Assembly: GCF_002113025.1 (NCBI RefSeq) | Contig: NZ_NEJH01000002.1 | Coordinates: 558,001 to 622,000 of the forward strand | DNA: 64,000 nt | Origin: Pseudomonas sp. B28(2017) | GTDB taxonomy: Bacteria; Pseudomonadota; Gammaproteobacteria; Pseudomonadales; Pseudomonadaceae | Direction: 5' to 3' | Shown: positions 38,928 through 48,927 of the stretch, piece after piece | Numbering within the stretch: position 1 is the stretch's first letter | Layout of the letters: each line of letters begins with the position of its first letter | Notes under the pieces: model-generated | What the model was told of the DNA's origin: nothing | Database searches by the model: none | Seen by the model: the letters and a program-made list of their open reading frames with translations, nothing else | Made by a program: the position numbers and the translations under genes

Positions 38928-39020
38928 GACGGGCAGCACTCGTTGGCGAACTTTTGAAAGCCGGCGAGTATACCGGGAAACGGCCGGTAACGGCAGTCCG
39001 CCTGGCCGAAAAGCCAAGTC

Positions 39021-39124
39021 CCTGTAGGAGCGAGCTTGCTCGCGAGAAACGCTCAGGCACCGCGTTTATTCAGATAGCCATCGCCATCGTTAACGACCAT
39101 CGCGAGCATGCTCGCTCCTACAGG
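39021..39124. repeat. REPIN, spacer subfamily A
   Basis: CTGTAGGAGCGAGCTTGCTC and CATCGCGAGCATGCTCGCTC flank a spacer ending CATCGTTAACGACCATCGCG, related to the 802-899 and 13592-13693 elements. It lies between prfB and the end of wspR. Confidence 0.88.
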
Positions 39125-39134
39125 GGGATTCGGT

Positions 39135-40136
39135 TCAGCCGATCCCCACCTGATTGCGCCCATTGTTCTTCGCCAGGTACAGCCCCTTGTCCGCCGCCAG
39201 GATCAGGTCACGGCAATTGCTGCCGGTTTTCGGGGTAATGGTCGACAGGCCGATGCTGATGGTCAGGCTCGATCCTTCAGTCGGGGCAATATGCGGGATT
39301 TTCAGCGCCTCCACGGTCATGCGCAGTTTTTCCGCCACAAGACGCGCACCGCCCTGGGAGGTATTGGGCAGTACCAGGGCGAATTCTTCACCGCCGTAAC
39401 GAGCCGGCAGGTCGGACGGCCGGGCACTGGCGTCGCGGATCGCCGTGGCGACCATGCGCAAGGCCTCATCGCCTTCCAGGTGGCCGAAGGTGTCGTTGTA
39501 GGTCTTGAAGTAATCCACATCGATCATCAGCAACGACAACTGGCTCTGTTCACGCAGCGAACGGCGCCACTCCAGCTCCATGTACTCATCGAAGTGCCGA
39601 CGGTTCGACAACCCGGTCAGGCCATCGGAGTTCATCAGGCGTTGCAGCACCAGGTTGGTGTCGAGCAACTGCTGCTGGCTGACCCGCAACGCGCGATACG
39701 CCGCGTCCCGTTGCAGCAAGGTCATGTAGGAGCGCGAGTGATAGCGGATGCGCGCGACCAGTTCGATGGTATCCGGCAGTTTGACCAGATAATCGTTGGC
39801 CCCGGCCGCGAAGGCCGCGCTCTTGATCAGCGGATCTTCCTTGGTTGACAGGACGATGATCGGAATGTCCTTCGTCGCCGGATGATTGCGGTATTCGCGC
39901 ACCAGGCTCAGACCGTCAAGGCCGGGCATGACCAGATCCTGCAGGATCACTGTCGGTTTGATGCGGACCGCGTGGGCAATGGCCTGGTGCGGATCGGCGC
40001 AGAAGTGGAAGTCGATGTTTTCTTCGTTCGACAACCCGCGCCGTACTGCCTCGCCGATCATCGCCTGATCGTCCACCAACAACACCATGGCGGCATTTTC
40101 GTCAGTCTTGAAGTCATCGAGCTGTAATTCATTCAT
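39135..40136 (-). CDS. wspR: Response-regulator diguanylate cyclase WspR
   Basis: 333 residues. Receiver domain with VLLVDDQAM and phospho-acceptor Asp67 in [11 protein letters not shown], then a helical linker and a GGDEF domain with the active GGEEF at 248-252. RPSD at 239-242 lies five residues before it, the product-inhibition I-site. The Wsp output: phosphorylation by WspE raises cyclic di-GMP and drives exopolysaccharide and biofilm formation. 48 bases separate it from wspF, the only gap of more than a few bases in the operon. Confidence 0.95.
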   Translation of the reverse strand: MNELQLDDFKTDENAAMVLLVDDQAMIGEAVRRGLSNEENIDFHFCADPHQAIAHAVRIKPTVILQDLVMPGLDGLSLVREYRNHPATKDIPIIVLSTKEDPLIKSAAFAAGANDYLVKLPDTIELVARIRYHSRSYMTLLQRDAAYRALRVSQQQLLDTNLVLQRLMNSDGLTGLSNRRHFDEYMELEWRRSLREQSQLSLLMIDVDYFKTYNDTFGHLEGDEALRMVATAIRDASARPSDLPARYGGEEFALVLPNTSQGGARLVAEKLRMTVEALKIPHIAPTEGSSLTISIGLSTITPKTGSNCRDLILAADKGLYLAKNNGRNQVGIG

Positions 40137-40184
40137 GTGCGTTCACCTGAGAACTGCCTGTGCCAGGATTGCTGCTAATGGTAG

Positions 40185-41195
40185 TCATTTTGGAAAGATC
40201 TCCAGCAATCGTGGCGCTATCTTTTCCAGCGGGCGTATTTCCACGGCAGCGTCGATGGCCGCGGCCGCCTTCGGCATGCCGTACACCGCACTGCTGTTTT
40301 GGTCCTGTGCGATGGTCAGGTAGCCCTGTTGGCGCATGAGTTTAAGCCCTTGGGCGCCATCACGCCCCATACCGGTGAGCAAAACCCCCACGGCGTCACC
40401 GTTCCAGTGACTGGCCACGCTCTCGAAGAACACATCGATGGAGGGCCGGTAGATCTCGTTGACCGGCTCGGCGGTGTAGGCCAGCGTGCCGTTTTTCAGC
40501 AAGCGAATATGGTGATTGGTGCCGGCCAGCAATACCGTGCCGCCTTGCGGCGGCTCGCCTTCCTCGGCCAGGCGTACATCAAGGCCGCTGGCGCTGCCGA
40601 GCCATTCGGCCATGCCGGCGGCAAACACCTGGTCAACGTGTTGCACCAGCACGATGGCCGGAGAGAAATCACGCGGCAGCCCCTTGAGCAAGACTTCCAG
40701 CGCTGCCGGCCCGCCCGCGGAGGAGCCGATGGCGATCAGGCGCTGGCGCGAGGCCGAACTGCGCAGAGGACTCGGAGCGTTCGGCGCCTGCTTGCTCTTC
40801 TCGCCGATCAGCCAGCCGATGTTCATGATCTTGCGCAGCAACGGCGCCGCTGCTTCCTGGGCATTGCCGGCACCGAGGGCCGGGGTGTCGACCACATCCA
40901 GCGCGCCATGGCCCATGGCTTCAAACACCCGATGCACGTTCTGTTGCCGATCCACAGTGACAATGACGATGGCACAGGGCGTTTCGGCCATGATCCGCCG
41001 GGTGGCTTCCACCCCGTCCATCACTGGCATGATCAGATCCATGAGGATCAGGTCCGGCGTCTGCTCGGCACACTTTTGCACTGCTTCCTTGCCATTGCCG
41101 GCGACCCAGACCACCTCGTGCGTCGGCTCGAATGCCAGGGCGCGGCGCAGGGCTTCCACCGCCATGGGCATGTCATTGACGATTGCGATCCTCAT
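40185..41195 (-). CDS. wspF: CheB-like methylesterase WspF
   Basis: 336 residues. Receiver domain (IAIVNDMPMAVEALRRAL; acceptor Asp in LILMDLIMPVMDG) joined to a CheB esterase with IGSSAGGPAALE (serine), LVQHVDQVFA (histidine) and VLLTGMGRDGAQG (aspartate). Known role in the Wsp system: removes methyl groups from WspA and resets signalling; loss-of-function alleles give constitutive WspR activity and wrinkly colonies. The frame here is intact. Start overlaps the wspE stop by 4 bases. Confidence 0.95.
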   Translation of the reverse strand: MRIAIVNDMPMAVEALRRALAFEPTHEVVWVAGNGKEAVQKCAEQTPDLILMDLIMPVMDGVEATRRIMAETPCAIVIVTVDRQQNVHRVFEAMGHGALDVVDTPALGAGNAQEAAAPLLRKIMNIGWLIGEKSKQAPNAPSPLRSSASRQRLIAIGSSAGGPAALEVLLKGLPRDFSPAIVLVQHVDQVFAAGMAEWLGSASGLDVRLAEEGEPPQGGTVLLAGTNHHIRLLKNGTLAYTAEPVNEIYRPSIDVFFESVASHWNGDAVGVLLTGMGRDGAQGLKLMRQQGYLTIAQDQNSSAVYGMPKAAAAIDAAVEIRPLEKIAPRLLEIFPK

Positions 41196-43462
41196 GCACG
41201 CGCTCCTCCGATGAGATCGACCACAGCATCGAGCAAGGCGTCGTCATGAAAACTGGCCTTGGCTAGATAATAGTCGGCCCCGGCATCCAGTCCACGGCGT
41301 CGATCCTCTTCACGATCCTTGTAGGACACCACCATCACCGGCAACGACTGCAGGCGATTGTCCCGACGCAGCAGCGTGACCAGTTCGATGCCATCCATGC
41401 GCGGCATATCTATGTCGGTGATCAGCAGATCGAAATCCTCCGAACGCAACGCGTTCCAGCCATCCATGCCATCCACCGCAACCGCCACGTCGTACCCACG
41501 ATTGAGCAACAGCTTGCGCTGCAACTCTCGCACGGTCAGGGAGTCATCCACCACCAGAATTCGCTTGCGGGCCGCCTCGACCACCTGATTACCGTGACGG
41601 GCAATGCGCTCCAGGCGCCCCGTATTGAGCAGTTTTTCCACCGAACGCAGCATGTCTTCGACATCGACGATCAGCACCACCGAACCGTCGTCGAGCAAGG
41701 CCCCGGCGGAAATGTCCTGCACCTTGCCCAGACGCTCGTCCAGCGGTAGCACCACCAACGTCCGCTCACCGATAAACCGTTCCACCGCCACGCCGTAGAT
41801 TGCATCGCGTTCGCGAATCACCACGACGTTCAGGGTTTGCCCGCTGTTCTGGCTGGCCGGGCGTTGCAGCAATTGGCTGGCCGCCACCAGGCCGACATGC
41901 CGGCCTTCGTGCCAGAAGTGTTGACGACCTTCGACCTGCACGATATCCGCCGGCTCCAGATCGCACATGCGCTCGATGTGCGCCAGCGGGAAGGCATAGG
42001 CTTCGTCGCCGACTTCCACGACCAGGCTGCGCACCACCGACAGGGTCAGCGGCACTTCAAGGTGGAAACGACTGCCCTCGCCTGCCGTTTGCTCCAGCAG
42101 CACCGCGCCGCGCAACTGCCGCACCATGTGCTGCACCGCATCCAGGCCGACGCCGCGACCGGACACCTCGGTGACCGTATCGCGCAGACTGAAGCCGGGC
42201 AGGAACAGGAACGTCAGCAACTCTTCTTCGCTCAACTGCGCGGCGGTTTGCGCAGGCGACAAATTTCGCTCAACGATGCTGCGACGAACCTTTTCCAGAT
42301 CCACGCCGTTGCCGTCATCGCTCAATTCCAGCACCAGCAGACCGGCCTGATGCGAAGCTCGCAGGCGAATCAGGCCTTCAGCCGGCTTGCCCGCCAGCAG
42401 ACGTTGTTCCGGGGTTTCGATGCCATGGTCTACCGCATTGCGCAACAGGTGAGTCAGTGGCGCTTCGAGCTTTTCCAGCACGTCGCGATCAACCTGAGTC
42501 TTCTCGCCTTCAATCTCCAGTCGCACCTGCTTGCCCAGGTCGCGTCCCAGATCGCGGACCATTCGCACCTGCCCGGTCAGCACGTCGGCAAACGGCCGCA
42601 TGCGACAAGCCAGTGCCGTGTCGTACAACACCTGCGCCCGCTGGCTGGCATGCCAGGCGAACTCATCGAGTTCGGCGTTCTTTTCCATGAGCAACTGCTG
42701 GGATTGCGCAAGTAAACGGCGCGCGTCCTCAAGGGTTTCCTGAACCTCCAGGCTCAAGGCGTGATCCTTGAGGTGAACGTTGAGACTCTCCAACGCTCGC
42801 AGGCTGTTGCTCTGCATGCGCTTGAGTCGCTGCATGGTCGCCAGGTGCGGTTTGAGCCGCTGGGTTTCCACCAGGGATTTGCTCGACAGATCGAGCAGGC
42901 TGTTCAGGCGCTCGGCGGTGACACGCAGCACACGCTCGCCATTTTCGGCGGTGCGTGGGCTGCGCGGGGCTGGTGGCGGTTCGGCGGCGGGCGCCACCGG
43001 CTCGACCTTGGGCGCAGGTGCTTCGAGCTGAAGTTCGGCCATCACCGGTGCGGCGGGCGTACCCGGCGTACCAGCAGGATCCGGCAACAGCGTCATCAAC
43101 GCCACATAGGCCTCGATGTCCGCAGACTCCGGACTGTTGCCCGGCGTGGCGATACGCATCAGCAAATCGGTGCCTTGCAGCAACGCATCGATGTGCTCGG
43201 GGCGCAGCAACAGGCGCCCTTCCTGGGCACTGACCAGACAGTCTTCCATCACATGGGCGACGCTGACCCCGGCATCGACGCCGACGATTCGCGCCGCGCC
43301 CTTGAGCGAGTGCGCGGCACGCATGCACGATTCAAGATGATCGGCCTGGGTCGGGTCACGCTCAAGCGCCAGCAGGCCGGCACTCAAGACCTGGGTCTGG
43401 GCTTCGGCTTCCAGGCTGAACAGCTCCAGCAAAGAGGTGTCGCGCATTTGCTCGGGGGTCAT
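41192..43462 (-). CDS. wspE: Hybrid CheA-type histidine kinase WspE
   Basis: 756 residues. N-terminal HPt domain (CMRAAHSLKGAARIVG, phospho-histidine), a proline/alanine-rich linker, dimerisation helices, HATPase domain (APLTHLLRNAVDHGIETPEQ and SGRGVGLDAVQ), CheW-like domain, and a C-terminal receiver (RILVVDDSLTVRELQ; LLITDIDMPRMDG). Predicted to phosphorylate WspR and WspF. Both ends overlap neighbouring genes by 4 bases. Confidence 0.95.
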   Translation of the reverse strand: MTPEQMRDTSLLELFSLEAEAQTQVLSAGLLALERDPTQADHLESCMRAAHSLKGAARIVGVDAGVSVAHVMEDCLVSAQEGRLLLRPEHIDALLQGTDLLMRIATPGNSPESADIEAYVALMTLLPDPAGTPGTPAAPVMAELQLEAPAPKVEPVAPAAEPPPAPRSPRTAENGERVLRVTAERLNSLLDLSSKSLVETQRLKPHLATMQRLKRMQSNSLRALESLNVHLKDHALSLEVQETLEDARRLLAQSQQLLMEKNAELDEFAWHASQRAQVLYDTALACRMRPFADVLTGQVRMVRDLGRDLGKQVRLEIEGEKTQVDRDVLEKLEAPLTHLLRNAVDHGIETPEQRLLAGKPAEGLIRLRASHQAGLLVLELSDDGNGVDLEKVRRSIVERNLSPAQTAAQLSEEELLTFLFLPGFSLRDTVTEVSGRGVGLDAVQHMVRQLRGAVLLEQTAGEGSRFHLEVPLTLSVVRSLVVEVGDEAYAFPLAHIERMCDLEPADIVQVEGRQHFWHEGRHVGLVAASQLLQRPASQNSGQTLNVVVIRERDAIYGVAVERFIGERTLVVLPLDERLGKVQDISAGALLDDGSVVLIVDVEDMLRSVEKLLNTGRLERIARHGNQVVEAARKRILVVDDSLTVRELQRKLLLNRGYDVAVAVDGMDGWNALRSEDFDLLITDIDMPRMDGIELVTLLRRDNRLQSLPVMVVSYKDREEDRRRGLDAGADYYLAKASFHDDALLDAVVDLIGGARA

Positions 43463-44139
43463 GTGAGGCTCCGGGTCACGGCGGACAGCAGCTGTTCTTC
43501 ATCCAGCCAGCGCAGGCTGCGACCTTTGAATTGCAGCACGCCACGGGTGTATTTGGCGCTCGCCTGCGCACCTGAGCACGATGCGGTATCGAGGATGCGC
43601 TCGTCGATGGCGTGGATCCCGTCGACTTCATCTACCGGCACCACCACCGGCCCACCATGGGCCGCGATGATCAGCATGCGCGGGATGACCCGCGCACCGG
43701 GTGCCACGCTGCTGGTGCCGTCGAGGCCGAGCAGCTCCACCAGCGATAGGCAGGCGACCAGCGCGCCGCGCACATTCGCCACGCCGAGCAAGGCACGGGA
43801 ACGCTGATGCGGCAAGGAGTGAATCGCTTGCAGCGGCGCCACCTCGACCAGACTGCGGGTCGCGAGACCCAACCACTCTTCACCCAGACGGAACATCAAC
43901 ATCGAGCGGGTTTTCACCTCGTTCTCGACCGCGACGGACACTGGCCCGCGATCTTCCTGCTGCAATGCATAGCGATCGAGCAAGCGTGTGGCGGCCGCTG
44001 AATACACCGCACAATTGCGGCAATGAACATGTTCGGCCAGCAACGGGCAGGACTTGTCGCCGTGGATACCGATACGGTTCCAGCAGTCGTCGATGGCCTG
44101 GGCATCCCGGGTGACGCTGAAGGTATCGGAGGCGGTCAT
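43459..44139 (-). CDS. wspD: CheW-like coupling protein WspD
   Basis: 226 residues. A CheW domain begins near SMLMFRLGEEWLGLATRSLV and includes LLGVANVRGALVACLSLVEL. An N-terminal ~65-residue extension carries four cysteines (DDCWNRIG, SCPLLAEHVHCRNCAVY), unlike WspB; the cluster could bind a metal, which is an inference. Couples WspA to WspE. Overlaps wspC and wspE by 4 bases each. Confidence 0.92.
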   Translation of the reverse strand: MTASDTFSVTRDAQAIDDCWNRIGIHGDKSCPLLAEHVHCRNCAVYSAAATRLLDRYALQQEDRGPVSVAVENEVKTRSMLMFRLGEEWLGLATRSLVEVAPLQAIHSLPHQRSRALLGVANVRGALVACLSLVELLGLDGTSSVAPGARVIPRMLIIAAHGGPVVVPVDEVDGIHAIDERILDTASCSGAQASAKYTRGVLQFKGRSLRWLDEEQLLSAVTRSLT

Positions 44140-45407
44140 CGTTTACGCTCACTGTCAGCGGCGCGCCCGCTACGCACGGCACGCGCCTGCAATCGTCTGG
44201 CTCCCGCCGCGTCGCCCTGGGCCTGCAGCAACGCGGCCAGGTGCATCAACGCGTCGGGATGTTGCGGTTCGAGGTACAACGCCTTGCGATAAAAACCCTG
44301 GGCTTCCAGGACGTTTCCGGCGACATCGCTGAGCAGCCCCAGCCAATAGAACACCTGGGCTACCGGTTCATGGCTGCGCAAATAGCTTTCACAAGCAGCC
44401 CTCGCCTCGGCGCTTTTGCCTTCATTGGCCAGCGCGGCGATGTTCGCCAGCAGCACCGCGGTATCGGTACCAGACGATTTCGGCGCAGCAGCCAGCGGCA
44501 CGACACTGGCGAATGGACGACTGCGCGCTGGCGCAGGAGGTGGAGTGCGCAGCGGTTGCGGCACGGGCAATGGTGCTGGAACGTATGCCGGCAAGGGTTC
44601 AGGGTCCGAAGTCCCCTGTCGACTGAACGCGAAGGACTGCGCGATACCGATCGAGCGCATCCCCAAACGCCCCAGCAGGCCGCCTTCGGCCGGGCCGATA
44701 AACAGCACGCCGTCAACGTGGGTCAGACACTTGAGCACTTCGAAGACTTGCTTCTGGGTCGGCTGGTCGAAATAGATCAACAGGTTGCGACAAAACACGA
44801 AGTCGAATGACGGCTCACCGGCCAGCAAGGCCGGATCCAGCAGATTGCCGACCTGCAAGCGCACCTGTTCCTGCACACGCGGGTTCAGACGATAGCCATC
44901 ACCCTCGGCCATGAAGTGGCGGTCGCGAAACGCAATGTCGTCACCTCGAAAGGAATTCTTGCCGTACAAGGCTCGCCTGGCTTTTTCCACCGACAACGGG
45001 CTGACATCCATGCCGTCGACCTTGAACTGGTGTGGCTGGAGCCCGGCATCGAGCAACGCCATGGCGATCGAGTACGGCTCTTCGCCAGTGGAGCACGGCA
45101 AACTGAGAATCCGCAGTGCGCGCAGGTTGTTGATCTCGGCCAGACGCTTGCCCGCCAGTTTCGCCAGCGTGGCGAATGATTCCGGATACCGGAAGAACCA
45201 GGTTTCCGGAACGATCACCGCTTCGATCAATGCCTGCTGCTCGTCCCGCGAGCTCTGCAAGGTTCGCCAATACTCATCGGCTGAGGGTGCTTGCGAGGCA
45301 ATGCTGCGCTGACGCACCGCTCGCTCGATGATTGCCGGCCCCACCGAGGTCACGTCGAGTCCGATACGTTCCTTGAGGAAGTCGAAAAAACGCTGATCGC
45401 TGTTCAT
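44136..45407 (-). CDS. wspC: CheR-like methyltransferase WspC with C-terminal TPR
   Basis: 423 residues from the ATG at 45407 (MNSDQRFFDFLKERIGLDVT), which overlaps the wspB stop by 4 bases; the frame is open further upstream inside wspB. CheR N-domain, then SAM domain with RILSLPCSTGEEPYSIAMAL and FDFVFCRNLLIYFD. A proline-rich linker leads to TPR-like helices (AQVFYWLGLLSDVAGNVLEA). Methylates WspA glutamates, opposing WspF. Confidence 0.94.
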   Translation of the reverse strand: MNSDQRFFDFLKERIGLDVTSVGPAIIERAVRQRSIASQAPSADEYWRTLQSSRDEQQALIEAVIVPETWFFRYPESFATLAKLAGKRLAEINNLRALRILSLPCSTGEEPYSIAMALLDAGLQPHQFKVDGMDVSPLSVEKARRALYGKNSFRGDDIAFRDRHFMAEGDGYRLNPRVQEQVRLQVGNLLDPALLAGEPSFDFVFCRNLLIYFDQPTQKQVFEVLKCLTHVDGVLFIGPAEGGLLGRLGMRSIGIAQSFAFSRQGTSDPEPLPAYVPAPLPVPQPLRTPPPAPARSRPFASVVPLAAAPKSSGTDTAVLLANIAALANEGKSAEARAACESYLRSHEPVAQVFYWLGLLSDVAGNVLEAQGFYRKALYLEPQHPDALMHLAALLQAQGDAAGARRLQARAVRSGRAADSERKR

Positions 45408-45940
45408 GGCCGCTCCTGCAGCAGCGACGGATCCATTGGCGGCGAGGGAAACAACAATGCGCGCACTTGATCCTCCAGTAGATCGCTGACCCGTACCCAC
45501 TGCAGCAAGCCCTGCTCGTCCTTGCGGACCGGCCCGAGGTAAGGTGTCTGGCGATTGTCCAGGCCGTAAGGCTGAAAGTCCGCCGGATCGCAGCGCAAGG
45601 TGACGGTCGCCTGCTCCAGAATCAGCCCGAGCAGCTGCGTCTCGCAGGCTTCATCCGGGCGATAGTTGACCAGCACCAATCGAGTGCTGGTACGGGCCTG
45701 TGCAGGCGTACCAAACGTCAGTGCGCTCAAGTCGATCACCGGCACCACGGCACCCCGATAGGCGAACACTCCGGCGACCCAGGCGGGGGCATGGGGAATG
45801 GGCTTCAAGGGCAGGCGCGGCAGTACCTCCGCCACTTCGACAGCCTTCAAGGCATAGCGCTCGTTGCCAATGCGAAACACCAGAAACAATGCATGCGGCG
45901 CCTGCTTCACGGCAGAGCGTTTGGCCGTGATTTCGCTCAT
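45404..45940 (-). CDS. wspB: CheW-like coupling protein WspB
   Basis: 178 residues, a single CheW domain: LFLVFRIGNERYALKAVEVA, APAWVAGVFAYRGAVVPVID, then LGLILEQATVTL. Its stop overlaps the wspC start by 4 bases and its start shares one base with the wspA stop. One of two CheW proteins in the system, without the cysteine-bearing extension seen in WspD. Confidence 0.93.
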   Translation of the reverse strand: MSEITAKRSAVKQAPHALFLVFRIGNERYALKAVEVAEVLPRLPLKPIPHAPAWVAGVFAYRGAVVPVIDLSALTFGTPAQARTSTRLVLVNYRPDEACETQLLGLILEQATVTLRCDPADFQPYGLDNRQTPYLGPVRKDEQGLLQWVRVSDLLEDQVRALLFPSPPMDPSLLQERP

Positions 45941-47568
45941 CAGACTTTGAATCGCGAAACGCCGCTGCGCAGCCCGACGGCCACCTGGCTCAGCTCATCG
46001 ATGGCGAAACTGGCCTGGCGCAGAGACTCGACCGTCTGGCTGCTGGCATCACCCAACTGCACCAGCGCATGGTTGATCTGCTCGGCGCCGGTAGCCTGGG
46101 CCTGCATGCCTTCGTTGACCATCAGCACCCGCGGCGCCAACGCCTGGACCTGATGGATGATCTGCGACAACTGCTCGCCGACCTGCTGTACCTCGGACAT
46201 CCCGCGACGCACCTCCTCGGAGAACTTGTCCATGCCCATGACCCCGGCCGATACCGCCGACTGGATCTCGCGCACCATTTGCTCGATGTCGTAGGTGGCC
46301 ACAGCCGTCTGGTCCGCCAGGCGCCGCACTTCGGTGGCGACTACGGCAAAACCGCGTCCGTATTCCCCGGCCTTCTCGGCCTCGATGGCAGCGTTGAGCG
46401 ACAACAGGTTGGTCTGGTCAGCGACCTTGACGATGGTGACCACCACCTGATTGATGTTGCCGGCCTTCTCGTTGAGGATCGCCAGCTTGGCGTTGACCAG
46501 ATCGGCCGCGCCCATCACCGAGTGCATGGTTTCCTCCATGCGCGCCAGGCCCTGTTGCCCGGAGCCGGCGGCCACGGAAGCCTGATCGGCGGCGGTGGAG
46601 ACCTCGGTCATGGTGCGTACCAGGTCCCGGGAAGTGGCGGCGATCTCACGGGAGGTCGCGCCTATTTCCGTGGTGGTGGCGGCGGTTTCCGTGGCGGTGG
46701 CCTGTTGCTGCTTGGATGTGGCGGCGATCTCGGTCACCGACGTGGTCACCTGCACCGACGAACGCTGGGCCTGGGACACCAGAGAAGTGAGCTCGGTCAT
46801 CATGTCGTTGAAACCGGTCTCCACCGCGCCGAACTCGTCCTTGCGTTCCAGGTTCAGGCGGCTGCTGAGGTCGCCAGTGCGCATGATCTCGAGGATTTTC
46901 ACGATGCGGCTCATCGGCGCCATGATGGCGCGCATCAATAGCAAACCGCAGAGACCGGCAGCCAGCACCGCCACCAGCAGGGAAATGCCCATGCTGATTT
47001 TTGCCGCAAGTACCGCGTCGTCGATGGCGGCCATTTCGTGATCGGCCACCGCTTTGTTTTCGCGGATGATGTCGTTGAGCTTGTTGCGGCCTGCGGTCCA
47101 GGCGGGGGTCAGTTGCTCGGTGAACAACTTGACGGCCTCGGGCCCCTGGTTGCGGCTGTGCAGATCGAGTACTGCCGCCAGAATCCTGCTGAACTCCTCG
47201 TGCCGTTGTTCGAAAGCGGCAAACTCGACCTTGTCTTCGTCGGTCGTGATGGTGTTGCGGTAGTTACCCATCTGCTCCAGCAGACGCGCTTCGAAAGCCT
47301 TGAACTCCGCAGCGTCTTCACTGCTGATGCCCTGCCCTTCTTTCAAACCGAGCAATTCCTGTGTCTGCAGGAAGGAGTCGACCCAGGCGCTGCGAATCAT
47401 CGAGCTGTAGTAAACCCCCGGCAAAGCGTCGTCCCGGACGCTGGCTTCGCTCTCTTCGATCTTCAGCAATCGCGAATAGGAAAGGACCACCATCAGCAAC
47501 ATGATTGTGATAATGACCGCAAAACTCGCCAAAATGCGTTGGCGCAACGTCCAGTTCTTCACAGTCAA
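45940..47568 (-). CDS. wspA: Methyl-accepting chemotaxis protein WspA
   Basis: 542 residues. TM1 (ILASFAVIITIMLLMVVLSY), a periplasmic helical sensor of about 150 residues, TM2 (MGISLLVAVLAAGLCGLLLM), HAMP (MAPMSRIVKILEIMRTGDLS) and a long cytoplasmic coiled coil with the tip EKAGEYGRGFAVVATEVRRL. No C-terminal CheR-docking pentapeptide is evident: it ends GVSRFKV. WspA responds to surface contact/envelope stress in Pseudomonas. First gene of the operon; a weak -10 candidate TATACT lies at 47601-47596. Confidence 0.95.
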   Translation of the reverse strand: MTVKNWTLRQRILASFAVIITIMLLMVVLSYSRLLKIEESEASVRDDALPGVYYSSMIRSAWVDSFLQTQELLGLKEGQGISSEDAAEFKAFEARLLEQMGNYRNTITTDEDKVEFAAFEQRHEEFSRILAAVLDLHSRNQGPEAVKLFTEQLTPAWTAGRNKLNDIIRENKAVADHEMAAIDDAVLAAKISMGISLLVAVLAAGLCGLLLMRAIMAPMSRIVKILEIMRTGDLSSRLNLERKDEFGAVETGFNDMMTELTSLVSQAQRSSVQVTTSVTEIAATSKQQQATATETAATTTEIGATSREIAATSRDLVRTMTEVSTAADQASVAAGSGQQGLARMEETMHSVMGAADLVNAKLAILNEKAGNINQVVVTIVKVADQTNLLSLNAAIEAEKAGEYGRGFAVVATEVRRLADQTAVATYDIEQMVREIQSAVSAGVMGMDKFSEEVRRGMSEVQQVGEQLSQIIHQVQALAPRVLMVNEGMQAQATGAEQINHALVQLGDASSQTVESLRQASFAIDELSQVAVGLRSGVSRFKV

Positions 47569-47907
47569 TCCTCGGGTCTGATTCGAAATGCGGGGAGTAT
47601 AGCCGAGGGCGGTGTTTCATTTATAAGACGGATGCGCGCTGCTTCTCATCCCGTTGAAAAAGGCGGGATGGATCGGCCATTGGAGACGTGGCGCGGCTGA
47701 AAACGCCATCGCAAGCAGGTTCGCTCCCATGCGTGGTCTGCGTCGTGCGCAAATTGAGCCTTGCGAGGCTCCCGCAACCTTGCCCCCGACTTGATGTTGC
47801 TCAAGCCTTTCTGCTTGCCGCTTGAAGCTTGCGCCATAAAGTTGCGTTTCAAAAAAACGATATACACTCTCGAAAATCGATAAAAACAGCCCACCGGGTG
47901 CTTTCCC
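47569..47907. other. Gene-free region between wspA and the LysR gene
   Basis: Divergent promoter region of about 340 bases. On the minus strand TATACT (47601-47596) could be the wsp -10 element. A decayed REP (ATCGCAAGCAGGTTCGCTCC at about 47708-47727) and a GCTTGCCGCTTGAAGCTTGC tract (47810-47832) lie in the middle. AT-rich sequence with TATACA at 47861 precedes the LysR gene. No gene seen. Confidence 0.4.
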
Positions 47908-48822
47908 ATGATGACCTTGCGCCAGATCCGTCATTTCATTGCCGTGGCCGAGACCGGCTCGATCTCGGCCGCCGCGCAAACCGCGTTCATTTCCCAGTCG
48001 ACCCTGACCCTGGCCATCCAGCAACTGGAGGAAGAAATCGGCGTCAGCCTGTTCAGCCGCCACGCCAAGGGCATGACCCTGACCCACCAGGGGCATCAAT
48101 TCCTGCGCCAGGCGCACTTGATCCTGGCCACCGTGGACAACGCCAAGCGCAGCCTGCAACAAAGTACCGACCAGGTTGCCGGGCAATTGATCGTCGGCGT
48201 GACCAGCCTGGTGGCCGGTTATTACCTGGCGGATTTGCTCACGCGCTTCCAGCGCGCCTACCCCAACGTGGAAATCCGCGTGATGGAAGATGAGCGCCCG
48301 TACATCGAGCATTTGCTGGTCAGCGGCGAGATCGATGTCGGCGTGCTGATCCTCTCCAACCTCGAAGACCGCCACGCCCTGCAGACTGAAGTGCTGACCC
48401 ACTCGCCGCACCGGCTCTGGCTACCGGCCCAACACCCGTTGCTGGAGCACGACAGCATCAACCTCGCCGATGTGGCCCGCGAGCCATTGATTCAACTGAA
48501 CGTCGATGAAATGGACCGCAACGCCCAGCGCATGTGGTCCGCCGCCTCGCTGCAACCGCGCATCACCCTGCGCACCGCCTCGACCGAAGCCGTGCGGAGC
48601 CTGGTGGCCGCCGGATTGGGAGTGTCGATCCAGCCCGACATGACTTATCGCCCATGGTCACTGGAGGGCGACATCATTGAAGCCCGGCCGATTGCCGACC
48701 TGAGCCAGACCCTCGATGTCGGCCTGGCGTGGCGTCGCGGCACGGCGCGGCCGGCGTTGGTGGACCCGTTCCTCACGGTCGCCCGCGAGCAACCCCATGG
48801 TGGACGCAAGCCATCTATTTAA
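47908..48822 (+). CDS. LysR-family transcriptional regulator
   Basis: 304 residues. N-terminal winged HTH: MTLRQIRHFIAVAETGSISA, AQTAFISQSTLTLAIQQLEE, then a periplasmic-binding-like effector domain (LIVGVTSLVAGYYLADLLTR). It is the first gene of a plus-strand block of amine-related genes and is a plausible activator of the aldehyde dehydrogenase 105 bases downstream. Inducer unknown; putrescine or an aminoaldehyde product would be natural guesses. Divergent from wspA. Confidence 0.88.
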   Translation: MMTLRQIRHFIAVAETGSISAAAQTAFISQSTLTLAIQQLEEEIGVSLFSRHAKGMTLTHQGHQFLRQAHLILATVDNAKRSLQQSTDQVAGQLIVGVTSLVAGYYLADLLTRFQRAYPNVEIRVMEDERPYIEHLLVSGEIDVGVLILSNLEDRHALQTEVLTHSPHRLWLPAQHPLLEHDSINLADVAREPLIQLNVDEMDRNAQRMWSAASLQPRITLRTASTEAVRSLVAAGLGVSIQPDMTYRPWSLEGDIIEARPIADLSQTLDVGLAWRRGTARPALVDPFLTVAREQPHGGRKPSI

Positions 48823-48837
48823 TCGAACGCAACCTTC

Positions 48838-48851
48838 AGTATTTAGTATTT
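48838..48851. promoter_or_regulatory. Tandem AGTATTT repeat upstream of aldehyde dehydrogenase 1
   Basis: AGTATTTAGTATTT lies 16 bases after the LysR stop and 77 before the dehydrogenase start, in the AT-rich part of the gap. It could be a regulator site or part of a promoter; no partner motif was seen. Confidence 0.3.
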
Positions 48852-48927
48852 GTTGTCCTCGGGGCCGCGCACTAGTCTTCTTACAACTAATAAAGACAGC
48901 CGGCCCCCGGTCACAGGGAGCGCTGCC

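Noticed and set aside
47841..47866. Sigma-70 promoter TTGCGT/TATACA ahead of the LysR gene
   Set aside because: The spacing between the hexamers is only 13 bases, too short for a normal promoter.
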